NCBI GenBank assembly: GCA_032173965.1 | Contig: CM063290.1 | Coordinates: 9,821,501 to 9,885,500, forward strand | Source of the DNA: Sitta carolinensis | Taxonomy: Eukaryota; Chordata; Aves; Passeriformes; Sittidae | DNA: 64,000 nucleotides | Direction of reading: 5' to 3' | Shown here: positions 25,826-47,800 of the stretch, piece after piece | Position numbering within the stretch: position 1 is the first letter of the stretch | Layout of the letters: each line of letters starts with the position of its first letter | The notes under the pieces: generated by a model | Told to the model about the DNA's origin: nothing | The model's database searches: none | Seen by the model: only the letters and a program-made list of their open reading frames with translations | Position numbers and translations under genes: made by a program

Positions 25826-27879
25826 GTGGGGGAAAGCAGGACTTCCAAGGGCAAAGAGTTTTGTTTAAAATATTAAAAAAATAAAAGCTAAGTGAGCAAA
25901 TAGGGAGAATTTTCAGGACTGCTGCCGGTTTATCTGCCAGCTCCTTGAGGCAAAACAGCCACCCTGATGCTGAGTGGACCACAAACCTTCAAACCACCCC
26001 TTGCCCTGGGCTGGTGGGTGTATGGCTCCCATCTCTGTTTTCCTTTTTACTTCTCTGATGAAAGGGTTTTTGTCAGGAAAGGGAGGTCCTGTGGCTGCTC
26101 TTCCCTGGAGCATCCTGAAGTTTTGGGGCTGAGGTAGAACTGTTGCCCCCTGTGCCCATGCCAGGCACCTGCCAGCTTTTGGCTGTGGTAGCAGCTTGTT
26201 TGGAGAAGGTTGACTGGGGGACAAGGGTGGCCATGGACCCTGATGTCTTCAGGATCATGTATCCCAGGCATAGATAGGGGCTGGAGTAAGGCAGAAGTTG
26301 GAGGGACTCTGGGTTATCCCATCCCACTGCATTCTCCCTCTCCACACCCATTTCCGCCAGCTCCTGGGGCAGGTTGAAGCAAGCAAGTCACAGGCAGGTC
26401 CTGTCCTGTAGGCACAGGGAGGGCTCAGCACCTTGGGCTGCAGTGACAGAGCCCCCATGTCCCCAGGGAACAGCTCTGGGGTGGTGACACCCCAGTACAC
26501 TGTCCACAGCAGAACTGTGTGTGGGTGTGTCCCAGCCCCATGTAGGGTGGTCTTGGGCATAGTGATGGGGCTGGGGGCTCGATGCAGGTAGGTCAGTGCT
26601 GTGGGTGTCACTGCTGCATCCAGCCCCAGTGGGGATGCAGAGGGGAGTGTGTGCAGCAATGGAGCCTTCCTTGCACACATTTGCATGTGTGCTGGGACTC
26701 ACCCATGCAGAACATTGGCGTGTGGGGCTGCCCTCTGCTCTGGGCTTGGGGCACAGCCATGCTCTGTATCCCCCTCACGGGTTGGCATGGTTGCTCCATG
26801 CCCCACAGCTATATCTTGCAACTCGGGGTGTGCTGAGCTTGTGGAACGCAGGGGACCAGGGCTCAGTCAGGCTCAGGTACTACTTGAGTGGCAAGAAGAA
26901 TCACTATGGTGCTGCAGCTGTGAGTCAGGGACACCCAGACGCAGGTGTGGTGGGCAAGGGGACCAGCACGTGCCCCAGTGCAGCGGGCATCCATGGGTAG
27001 TGCTGGCCCTGGGGCTACACCAGCCAGGGAAAGAGGCTCCTGCACGTGTCTGGGCAGTGCATCACGTGTGGCTGCATGCTGGGGTTGGGCTCTGCTTCCC
27101 CGGGGCCAGGGATACGTGCAGATCGTCCCAGTGCTGATGGACCACAGGGGGATGAGTGCCAGGTGGATGAACAGGACAGCAGGACTGCCATGACATAGCC
27201 TGCAGTGACTGTCACATAAAGGGCAGCACAGCAGATGTCACAGGAGCTGACGTGTTTCTTCAGCCATAGACAATGCTGGTGATGCAGGGGTGTGGGTGGG
27301 GGGCCCCATTGGTCCCGTGCACCCCGTAGGGCCAGGAGCTGCCATGGCGATGGGTCTGCTTGTGCAAGGTGTGGGTAAGTGTGTGTGTGTGAGTATGGAG
27401 GGTTGGGTGTGCAGCAGACAGTGTGCCAGGTTAGGTTACAGCATATAAGGCAGGAAAGTGTATGTACAGTGTGCAGGGACAGGGATACGGGGCTTGGTTA
27501 ATGGGGCTGAGAGGAGGGGAGGGCCAGGTGTGCACAGCACCTCGGATATGCAGAGTCCTCACAGGCCTCCCTCCTCCCCATCCCATTCCTGCACAACTGA
27601 AGCATCCGCACCCATCCCTCCCCCCGCCCCTCGCTACCATCCCATTCCCATGACAACAGCAGCATCCTGCTCCTACAGCAAGGTGCAGAGCACCCGTCTG
27701 GGGTCCTGGTGCCACTCTGGCTGCAGCAGAAGCCCCCTGCCAGAGAGGCAAAGGTAGTGGCTCCAAGGAGACCCAGTACATACCAGAACTAATTTTCCTT
27801 GAAGGGCTGGGAGAACCGGAGCCAAGGACACCCGTGGGACCCATGGGGGTTCTGGGACCCATCCAAGACAAGGGCACAC

Positions 27880-28555
27880 TGCTCCCCCCGCCTAAGCCCC
27901 CAGCACCCCACTCAGATTGTTCCCTCCAGCCCTCCGGTCCCCTCCCCAGGCCGGGGTGCTGCTGCCGCCTCAGGCCGGGGCTCTGAGCGCTGGGCCAGCC
28001 CTGCCCCCTAGTGCCATGGGAGCAGCTCCGAGCGGGGCTCAGTTCCGGGCTCCCTGCAGCCGGGACACCCAAAGTCCTCCCGAAGGGCAAAGCAGGGGCT
28101 GACAGGCTCCCCACCGCCCGCGGCACCGCCTCCCGCCCCGACACTGCTGCGACATGCGAACACGTCCTGGACCCTCCGTGGCACCAGCAGCCCTTTCCGG
28201 GCTACCCGAAGGCCAGCAGGGTCACCCCAGCACAGGTGGCCTGCGCCCGGACCTTGGGACACGCAGGCGTGCCGGTAGGGGTGACAATTGCCTTCCCGGC
28301 ACCCCGGGTCGACAACCTGGTGGCCAAAGCACTCGGTGGGCCGGGACGGCGTGGGGCCACGCCAATGGGTGCCCGCCGCTGCGGCAGAGGGAGGGCAGCT
28401 CCGGAGGCTCTGGTTAAACTGGAACGAGGCGCGGCATCGTCCCGCGGTCCCTGCCCTGGGGACTCTGACCCCGCGGGCCGGCGAGGGGAGCTGAGGCGGG
28501 CGGTGACGAGCAGCCCCACAGCCACTGGGACGGAGCCAGCGAGGAGCCCAACAGG
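27880..28555 (+). promoter_or_regulatory. SLC51A: GC-rich region upstream of SLC51A
   Basis: GC- and CpG-rich sequence ends at the SLC51A start codon and probably contains its promoter and 5' UTR. Long open frames on both strands (for example 28008-28985 minus and 28011-28661 plus) reflect base composition. I could not identify a specific TATA box or nuclear-receptor element with confidence. Confidence 0.45.
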
Positions 28556-30905
28556 ATGGATCCCACTTTGGAGCTGGCAGATGACCCCAGGTGAGTGCTT
28601 GAGACCCCCGTGTCGCTTTGCAGCGGGCAAATACAACTTTTTGGATCAGAACTTTGGATGATTCATTCCCTCTGCAAAGGACGGGACGCGCTTGATGGTG
28701 AGGCGAGCCATCCAGGGACTGCCCGGACGCTGCGGGGTTGGGTGTCCCTGTGTCCCTGCGGCCCCGTGCAGCACGCCCGCTCTGCTCCGCAGGTTCTCCC
28801 GCCCTTTGGTGGAGATGCTGATCAGGAACTTCAGCGTGCCGGCAGCCTGCTTCTCCCTGCCGCCCACCTCCCGGCAGCTGCTGCACCGTAGGTGGGGGGA
28901 CGGGGTGGGGAGGACCCTCCTGTTGTCGCTGGCAGGAGCAGGACAGGGATGAAGGCGGCAGGGTGGCCGTGGCAAGTGCAGGCACGGAGTGGCCCCAGAA
29001 GTCAGAAACTGGGCTGCTGCCAAGGTCTTAGCCTCCCATCTCATAGTCCTACCTGCAGGGATGGGGACAGCCCAGGACAGGCCAGCACTGGGGTGGGTGC
29101 CACGGAACAGGGAGCTGTGGCACAGAAGGGCCAGCTCTGGCATAGACAGGCATGCCAAGGGTGTGGCACAGAGTTTCCTGATCCTTCATAGTGGGTCATG
29201 GGGCAGCTCCCTGCAGTAGTAGTCCCCAGGGGGGACTAGACAGGATGAAGACAGCTTCTCACCCCTCCCTGGCAGAGCTGGACATGGCCCAACTCATCAT
29301 CCTGGGCCTCTGCACCATCATGACACTGCTGTCAGTTGTGATCTATGTGGAAGAGGTTTCATACCTCTTCCGCAAGATCCGCTGCCCTATCAAGATGAAG
29401 ACACTCTGCTGGAGCAGCTCAGCCCCTACGGTGAGCTGGGCTGTGGGGGTTCTGGGGGGCATCACCCTGGGGAGCCAGGGCCACCCAAGGGGTGCCAGCC
29501 CACAGGAGGGGGGAGTGTCAGTGTGCCAAGCTCATGTGTCCCCCAGGTTGTGTCAGTAGTCAGCTGCTTTGGCCTGTGGTTCCCGCGCTCCATGATGGTG
29601 GTGGAGATGGCTACCACGGCGTGAGTATCACCCACCTGGGACAGGACACCACAGAGCCCACAGGGCTTGACTTGCCCTCCTCCTCCTCCCCAGGTACTTT
29701 GCTGTCTGTTTCTACCTGATGATGCTCGTCATGTTGGAGGGCTTTGGGGGGAAGGAAGCACTGCTCAGCACCCTGAAGGATGTGCCCATGGTGGTCAGCA
29801 CTGGGCCCTGCTGCTGCTGCTGCCCTGCCTGCCCGAATCACCATGAGCAGGTGAGGGGGAGTTGGGATAAACCTCTGACCCTGGAGGCTTTCACATGCTG
29901 CTTCTGCTGGGTTGGAAGATAAATCCTTGGGCAGGGACTTGAGGATCTCAGAGTGCTACTAGTCTCTCTCGCCATGCCAGGAAAAAGCTTAAATTGATGA
30001 TCCTGGGGACTTTCCAGTACGCCTTCTTCAGGGCAGTCGCTGTCTTCCTGGGGCTGATCCTGGCTGCTGATGGGAATTACAACCCTGCTGACGTGAGTGC
30101 CAGAGCACAGGGATGGGCAGGTTGATGACCTAGACAGGAAGCCTCCATCTGAGCTTTGTCAGCCCAGTAATGTTTTCTGTGTGTCCCACTCAGATTTCAG
30201 CAGAAAGTGTGGCCCTCTGGATCAACACCTTGGTTGGTGTCTCCACCCTCTTTGGGCTGTGGGCCTTGGGCATCCTCTTCCGGCAGGCCCGACTGCACCT
30301 GGCTGAGCAGAACATGCAGGCCAAGTTCACCTGTTTCCAGGTGAGCCCGTCCTGCCCAGCTCCCTCCTAGATGTGGGGCTCCTGCAGCACAGATGGGGTG
30401 AGGCAGCATGAGGGAAGATGGTGGGGCAGGAGCCACTGCTGGGCCAGAGCCCTGCTGGCTGCAGGACAGTGGGGAAGGCGAAGGCTGGGAGCTGGGCAGT
30501 GGCATGGCCCTCACCACCAGGGTGTTGGTGCTCACAGATCCTGCTCCTCCTGACTGCGCTCCAGCCTGCCATCTTCAGCATCCTGGCCAACAACGGCAGC
30601 ATCGCCTGCTCACCGCCCTTCTCCTCCAAGGCCAGGTCGCAGCGTAAGTCGGGAGATGAGAGAGCAGCACCACGTGCTCCCAGCCAAGCCCCTCCATCAC
30701 AAGGCATGGCATGGGGGTGTGGGCATGATGGATGAAGGCAGCTTCAAATGAGCCTTCTCCTCTTCCAGAGATGAATGTGCAGCTGTTGATCCCGCAAACC
30801 TTCATCCTGGTGGTGCTGACACGGATGTACTATCGCAAGCAGGATGACAAGCCAGGCTACCAGCCTGTCAGCTTCGCACCCACAGGCGCCAACGTTGAGG
30901 TGTGA
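28556..30905 (+). CDS. SLC51A: Organic solute transporter subunit alpha, nine coding exons, with a frame disruption
   Basis: Alpha subunit of the basolateral OSTalpha-OSTbeta transporter that exports bile acids and steroid conjugates. Exons: 28556-28590, 28793-28887, 29276-29430, 29547-29620, 29694-29850, 29981-30092, 30194-30340, 30538-30643, 30769-30905, all with AG/GT sites. Recognisable blocks: [41 protein letters not shown], a five-cysteine run after [50 protein letters not shown] and RMYYRK; hydrophobic segments fit a seven-helix protein. The exon sum is 1018 nt, one more than a multiple of three; without one base it would be 338 aa (human about 340). The break is at the end of exon 5, where the frame changes after CCCCCPACP. 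Joined by canonical sites, translation stops at 29990-29992. All other exons are intact and in phase. Confidence 0.95.
29815..29850 (+). other. SLC51A: Apparent frame disruption in SLC51A exon 5
   Basis: After the (TGC)5 run the encoded frame reads PACPNHHEQ and ends at phase 0, but the next exon needs phase 2. In the shifted frame the last bases read R-I-T-M-S and join to R-K-K-L-K, like the TRKKLQ of human SLC51A. So one extra base (or two missing) lies between about 29820 and 29836, in a slippery TGC/CCC-rich stretch. Sequence error, a true allele, or use of another splice site are all possible. Confidence 0.8.
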
Positions 30906-31118
30906 GCAGGAGGGAGAAACTGGGGTGCCAAGGGGAGGGGCTGGTCTACCCTGCACAACCTTCTCCTCCTCCCTGGCCCAGGGGAGCTGCTGGCAGCAGA
31001 AGAGGCAGAAGGGGAAAGAGCATCTTGGGACAGAATGAAAGGGTCTGAAACCTAAAAGCCATAGGCCAAGGGGGAGCCTTGGAGCCACCTCCAGCCCAGA
31101 GGCTCTTGTCTAGCACTG

Positions 31119-31130
31119 AGTAAAGATAAA
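31119..31130 (+). terminator. SLC51A: Candidate poly(A) signals of SLC51A
   Basis: AGTAAA (31119-31124) followed by GATAAA (31125-31130), both known variants of AATAAA, about 215 bp after the stop codon and followed by T/GT-rich sequence. No canonical AATAAA occurs nearer. Confidence 0.5.
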
Positions 31131-31132
31131 TT

Positions 31133-31138
31133 TTTATT
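31133..31138 (-). terminator. PCYT1A: Candidate distal poly(A) signal of PCYT1A
   Basis: TTTATT on the plus strand is a canonical AATAAA on the minus strand. It is the only canonical hexamer I noticed downstream of the PCYT1A stop (34500), which would give a 3' UTR of about 3.4 kb. Shorter forms using variant signals are possible. Confidence 0.4.
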
Positions 31139-34100
31139 GGAGTCTTGCATTAGTGACTGGGTTCATATTCTCTCTGCCTAGGCTGGGTGGGAGATGACTC
31201 CATACAGGGGGAGGAGGATGGAACCCAGACTAACACAGCCATGGCATGAAACTGTCACAGGATGCCAACATCCAGCTGTGACACTGAGCTCTGGGTGCTG
31301 TGGGGTTCCACAACCAAGGCAAGCCAAGGCCAACAGTGATTTCTCCCAAGACATCAGGATGGGTCTGACCTGTCCCTGGGGCCTGTTCTCCATGGCACTG
31401 GCTAATCCTGAAAACACTCAGGGAGCATCCACACCTGCCAGTCAGGTGCCAGGCAAAGGAAGGAGCCTTGAAGCACCTTTGTAACACTGGCAATTAGTTA
31501 ATGTTGTCTTAACCAGCTTCAGTCCAGTACCAGTATCTGCTTTAGACATGGGGATTGACATCAGGAACAATGACAATTTGCAGAAACCACTGGGTAATCT
31601 TTTGACCCCAAGTGTTCATTACACACATGAGAAGCACAAGTCAGACCATGGTTTCAAATGAGCAGATCACATGTTAAAAAATTGCAGCGCTCTCCAAAGT
31701 TCTTGCTTCTACCACTATCCCTGGTACCTCTCAATTCTGTCCTGTTGCTGCTGTTCTCTGCCATCAGAAAATCTTTTCCCAGGGGCTCACACCCCAGATC
31801 TACAGAGGAAGTGAAACAGGGCAGTTTCACATGAGTAGATGCCTCTAGATTTGGCAGCATCAAAGAACATGAAGAACAGGGTTCTTCACTGCATGCTAGT
31901 TAAGTTTTGATTTTCCACTACACCTTTTACTTCATGTCTCTTCTGGATGCTTCTTTTGAAGAGTGAGCAACAGCTTAGAGGTGTACAGGACAGCCCTGAA
32001 GCGGCAGCACTGGGTGTATCTGTGGGAATGAGATGATCCTGGGGAACTTGGTTCGTGTTTTGCTTAAAAATCATGCTCTTACCTATTCCTGATGAAACAT
32101 GACAGTGCTGGAGAAGACTGGTCCAGCAATCCAGGAGAAAACAAAACAAAGGAAAAAAAAACAATTAGGCCAGGATTTCAGTGTCCAATTTAATTTCAGT
32201 GCAAGGAGGAAGCAGAGATTATTGGTTACAAGAAACAGCTCTGTTATTCCAAGCTACATGTAAAACCATGGCTGGCTTCTTACCAAGCACCCAGATTTTG
32301 CAGAGAGACCAAGTATGTTAGAGTCTCTGCAGAACAAGCCGCCATCCAGAACACCATGGTTACCCGAACTTACAGAACACTATTGCATAACTTGTGTTTA
32401 AAACAGTAGTAAGGCTCTAAAGCAGCCTGGCCTTTGTGATCTGGCTCAGGGAAGCAACCGCAACATCCATACTGAGGGAAAGGTGAGGGTGAGGAAGGAA
32501 AGATGAGGGAAGAGACAAGGTGGGTGATACAAAGTAAGTGTTCTACCACTCATAAACCAGAGGATTAACAACTGGCTTCTACCATGTGACTGTTATTTGC
32601 TCCTTACATTTAAAATCCACAGCAGCCAGCCATGTTCCCACAGCTGTACACATCCCTGCTAAAAGAGGTCCAAGTGGCAGATTAGTAATCCCCAAAATAC
32701 CCTCTCCCACACCGGTTCTGGCCTCAACAGAAGCACAGAACCTCTGTCAAGCCCTTTGGGCAGTGTGACAAAAGACCATCAAGAAAAAAGCTGGAAAGAA
32801 GCTGTAGCCTGTTCCTACCACAGGGCCACCACGTGCTCTGGAAGCAACACAGCGTGCAGAGTTTGTGGTAGCACTTGATGAGTTTCCTCCTGCATGTGCT
32901 GCTCCCTAAGCCTCACATCCTGCTCTGGAGACTTCCCTGCAGCATTGCTAACAGGGCTCTGAGCCATCCTCTGTTCCCAGCACCACAGGATACAGGCAAC
33001 TCAGCCCAGCAGCTCCACCCAGAGACAGTGGGTATCAGAGGCAAACCCTGGCAGAGAAGCTCCACAGCTACATGACAGCAAAGCCAGTTTTTCCAGTATT
33101 GGCTGCAGGACAGAGTGCACTGACCTGCCCTGCTCAGCCATGGGGAGGGCAAGTCCCCTTGGGGAGCCACAGGCCACAAAGCTCAGCGTGTATCACAGAC
33201 ACGACAGCAGGCACAACTTGGACCATGGACTCAAATGAGCATTATGTGTTTAAATAACTTTAAAAGGCAGCACTCTGATGCTCCTTCCATCCTGCCTCAT
33301 GGAGCAGAGTGAGCAGGCATGGATTTGTGCAAGTACTGCACAAGACAGATAAGTGGGGCACAGGACTGGGGCCCTTCATCTGTCGAGCTGCACACACTGA
33401 CATCAGCAGCAAACTGTCTGCTTTGCCCTCAGAGCAGTGACTTCATGGCACCAGTGTGAAGGACTCCTCCAGCCCCTAGAGCACAGCAACTGAAACACAG
33501 ACAAACACACACAGAACACAGTGCTGAGGGATCATTTGGACAGATACTAAAACGGGTAACGCGCCACAGACTGAAACAAGGAACTTCTCAAAAGACTAGA
33601 CAAATTCATTTCCTACCTGGGCTCTCACACACCCAAGGAAATGCACGACAGCAAGTGCCCTGAAGCAAAAATTCTCTTCTCTCCAACAGCAACTGAGGGC
33701 TCAATTTTAGCTCAGGATTTAGCAGTCTTGTTAAGATTAGCTGGAAAGGCCTTTTCCCTGCAGCCCCTCTACTGTTTGGAGCTGTGAATGCTGTGCACTT
33801 TATGGGGTGTGCCATTCTACAGTGCTGCAAGTCCTTCCCGGGTGTAACTCCTGCGTGCCAAGCTGGTACCTCCTGCCCAGCACGTCCTCACTGCGACACA
33901 CTGGGAAGCTCAGTTATGAGGCATGCGAGCACTACAGAGTCTGCTGGATAGACTCCTATTGGCTCCAGCCCAGCAGGGATGTCTCTACTTCCTAGAAGCC
34001 TCATTACAACACTGCTTGGTGTGTGCTCTCAAGGTCATGCTGGTTGAGAACTGAGGGGTCTTTCGTTTGGCAGTGGCACAGATACTGCCTGGAGGTGGGG

Positions 34101-34499
34101 GGGGATAAGACAAAGGAGCTGAAGGAAAGAAGAGACAGATGGGTCTTCCCACTCTCCCTCTTGCCTGGAGGTTTAACAAGGGAAAAGAAACCAAAACAAA
34201 AGCCACACTTGAGTGCTATTCTTTGCCCTTTTAACAAATATTTTCTTAAAATATAAAAACCATCTTCACCCTGGAAACCGCTAGAACGTAAACAATAAAA
34301 AGGGGATTTAGGGAGATGAAGGGAGAGGTTTGAATGTGCTTCCAGGCAGCAGCCCTTGCTAAGAGCAGAAGGTGCCTCCAAGGCCCTGTGCTCACCATCA
34401 GCCCTGTTCCTATGGCTCTCTTGCTCATTTAGAGTTCCCCAGTGGGTCTGGACTTAGGATTCAGCGATTAGCGGTCTGCAGCAAATCCTGGCAGGTAGG
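31139..34499 (-). other. Probable PCYT1A 3' UTR / intergenic sequence
   Basis: About 3.4 kb between the convergent SLC51A and PCYT1A genes. No additional coding exon was recognised. How much belongs to the PCYT1A 3' UTR depends on which poly(A) signal is used. Confidence 0.4.
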
Positions 34500-44845
<10,346 letters not shown>

Positions 44846-44869
44846 CTTGCCAAGCACGTCCAGAGAGAA

Positions 44870-47800
44870 CTGGAACAAAATGAAGGAGAGGAAGAAAAGA
44901 AAAAAAAAAAGAATAGAGGTATTTCTCAGTTCTTCCAAAACAGAATCAGTCAACAGCAGGCACAGTGTACAGAAGGTCAGTGCAAAGACACAGCCACCTC
45001 ACAAGGGGCTTAGCCAGTTGTATTCGGCATCAGCTGCCAAGGCTTGACAAACAGTGCCTGGTGGGAATACTGAATCATTTAATGCAACTCAGAGCTGTTC
45101 TGCAGAGAGAAGCGTGCAGCAGTCAGCTGGCTGGAGAGACACTGACACAAGAGTTGCAATGCAAATTATAAATCATTACTACGAGGTTAGTAATGCTATT
45201 TTTGCATCTAAAAGGCAACCTAAGGAAGCTAACCCAGTTCGCATTCAGCCCTCGTCCAGCTCTCATTTGGATTCTTCACCCTTTACACGCCTCAGGACAG
45301 CTGGTGGCTGTGCTGCATCCCTGTACGGTCCTGAAGAGAGGGAAAAAGGTCTATGTGGAAGGATAAGGGTGAGGGAAGGGCTCATAACTTTAATTAGTTT
45401 AAACAGGGTTGCTGTTTGCTTTGTTGTTTGTGTAAGACCAAGCTGCAACTCCCCAGTGGGGACAGCCTGCCTTGGGATGGCTGCCACCCTGCTCCCCTCC
45501 TGTCCCCAACGCAGTGGTGACTCAGCAGATGGTGAAGCAGCTGCTCACACCACACTAGGCCACACTTCTGCCACTTGAAGTACCAGTTTGCAATTAGTGG
45601 TGGTTCAACTGAACTGCTTCTCTGATGAACAGACAGACATACCACCAATTTGGGACAGAAATAGTGACAGTTATAAGGAAGGAAGTTATCTGTGCTTTGG
45701 GCTGGGGTCACTGTACCTTTCCAAAAGGATATGGAGTATTAGTAATGCCAGCTTCACAAAGCTGAAGCAAAACCAGGGATATATAGGAAGGCATGGCAGT
45801 GAATATTCCCTTTCCAGCTGTTGCAGGAGTTAGAAATGGGTGCTAGATTCACAAAAACTAAAGAGCAGCATTATCTCTCTAGTTGACTTGCAGTGTGCAC
45901 CTCTCCAGGGCAGCACATGGCACTTCTAGCTTGCTGTTCCAAGACCCCTCCGCCCAGCAACGAACCTTAACGATCCTTAGGTGCGTGCTCAACTCCCTAA
46001 TAATAAGAGTGGTGAGGAATTTAAAACGTCTCCCCCACCCACATGCAGTGGGTGTGCTGGAATGTTAGGTGGGGCAAACGCAAGGTGTGACAAAAGCAGG
46101 TGTCCCTCTGAATACCACTTTTTTCCGTGGTAGAGGGGGGCTTTGCTGAGAGTTCTACTTGGGACGAGCAGAGACTGTCCTCACTAAAGGCCACTGGCAA
46201 AGCTCTGCAGTTTGGCAGCCAAGAAGGGTGTGCTTCACGAAAGAGCTGTTAAGTAGCAGATTTAGTGCTTGGACTTACTCAAGCACACATGACTCAAGGT
46301 TAAGGAATGCTCCAAAGTAACAAGTCAGATGCAGTTTAAGGAGATGAAAGTATTTCTCCCTCCCCACTGAGCATTAGCATGATGATACCATATGGTCAGT
46401 TTTAGGGTCACACTCAGCTGAATGGTTTGGGGCTACATACATGTAAGTATCCCTGGCTGCTCTGCTAGACCTACTACAATGTACTAAAGAACAGGGAAAG
46501 AGACTCTTAATAGGCAGCCACAAGAATATTGTGGAGATTATAAAAGTGACAGTGAAGAGCAACCACAAGGACATTCCAGAACTGCGTGACCCGTTCAGCA
46601 CTCACTCCATAATGCCTGTGAGTCAAGCTTGCCGTTTCCCCCATTCCAGTAATAAAGAACAACAAACATATGGGAGGGTGCAAACATAACCTCAGGCAAA
46701 AAAAAAAAAATTGGAACCCTCAGGTCCAAGTCTTCAAATATTTAAGCAAACATTTAACTTTCAGGTGAGATCCGTGATATAAATGCAGCCAGCTGCCAGA
46801 GTGCCTCTGTGAAAACACAGGCTATGACACAAGTCATTCTTACATTTTGCAAGGTGTCATGTTGCAAGCACACTCTGCACCAGTCATTTACCACCGTGGT
46901 CCTAGCAGAAACCATGAAGCTCAAAAAAAGCAGCAAACATCTGTCTCTGGTTCAAGTAACCCCAGAATTCATGGACACACTGGGGAAATAGCAGCTGATT
47001 TTCTTGTTATTTGGTTAAAATAATTTTACTGGGCTTCAAGTCAGTCACCTGTTGGTCTCTGACCACTTTCCTTCCTTCCCTTGGGAGAGAATTAAAAGGT
47101 CTGTTAATGTGCTGAATGCAGACATTCTGAACCACTGCCCAGCAAAACATCAAAAGCAGCGGCTTTGGTGCTGAAGCACGGACATAGCAGCCCCACACAT
47201 GACCAGGTGAAGCTCTTCCCACACCAGCGTGACCCATCAGAGCAACCAGACTTCACTGCACACAAGTACAGTCTCTGCTGAATTATCACCAGCCCCTTGC
47301 TCTGGGTGCAGATCTCATGGCCAGCCAAAGAACTGCAGGTTACAGTACAGGGCAGCACTGTCCCAGCTCAGGAGAAAACTCCAACAGCTTCTTCTTCCAG
47401 CTCCTCCCACACCCAGCCATTTGCTCTCCTCCACCCCAACTTTTCCATTTCTCAGGGTATACATAATTAAACGATGGCAAACAACAGCTTAAGTGAATGG
47501 ATTCCAACTTGAGAGGTTCTATTATTTGCTGTGCATTAAATCAGCAGCACTGGTGAGACAGCATCAGCTCTACCCAATGTACCAAGTGAGAAACCAGCTT
47601 CAAGGGTGGGATAAATATGCTCTGTCTGCTCTGACCTGACAGGTGAGATGTTGCTGAAGTAGCCTCTGCAATGCCCTGTCCTGTGGCTAGTGCATTTCTG
47701 GGAAGTCCTCCCATCACCAGAATGATCCTCATAAAAAACTGGGAACACACCACACCTTACTGCAATAAACCTACTAAATCTTGGAATGCTTCATTTTGAC

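Larger units (their letters stand above)
19131..27879. other. Gene-empty intergenic stretch
   Basis: About 8.7 kb in which I find no recognisable protein. In mammals ZDHHC19 lies between TFRC and SLC51A; no DHHC cysteine-rich palmitoyltransferase motif was seen on either strand. Poly-T tracts occur at 19809-19834 and 25798-25825 and may mark retroposed tails. Many overlapping frames of 60-210 codons look like chance. Confidence 0.5.

Noticed and set aside
26582..27193. Cysteine-rich frames resembling EGF-like spacing
   Set aside because: Cysteine spacing does not fit an EGF domain, several frames overlap, and no consistent exon borders were found.
28008..28985. 325-codon minus-strand frame over the SLC51A 5' region
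   Set aside because: It overlaps SLC51A exons 1 and 2 antisense in GC-rich DNA, has no recognisable domain, and a competing 216-codon plus frame covers the same bases.
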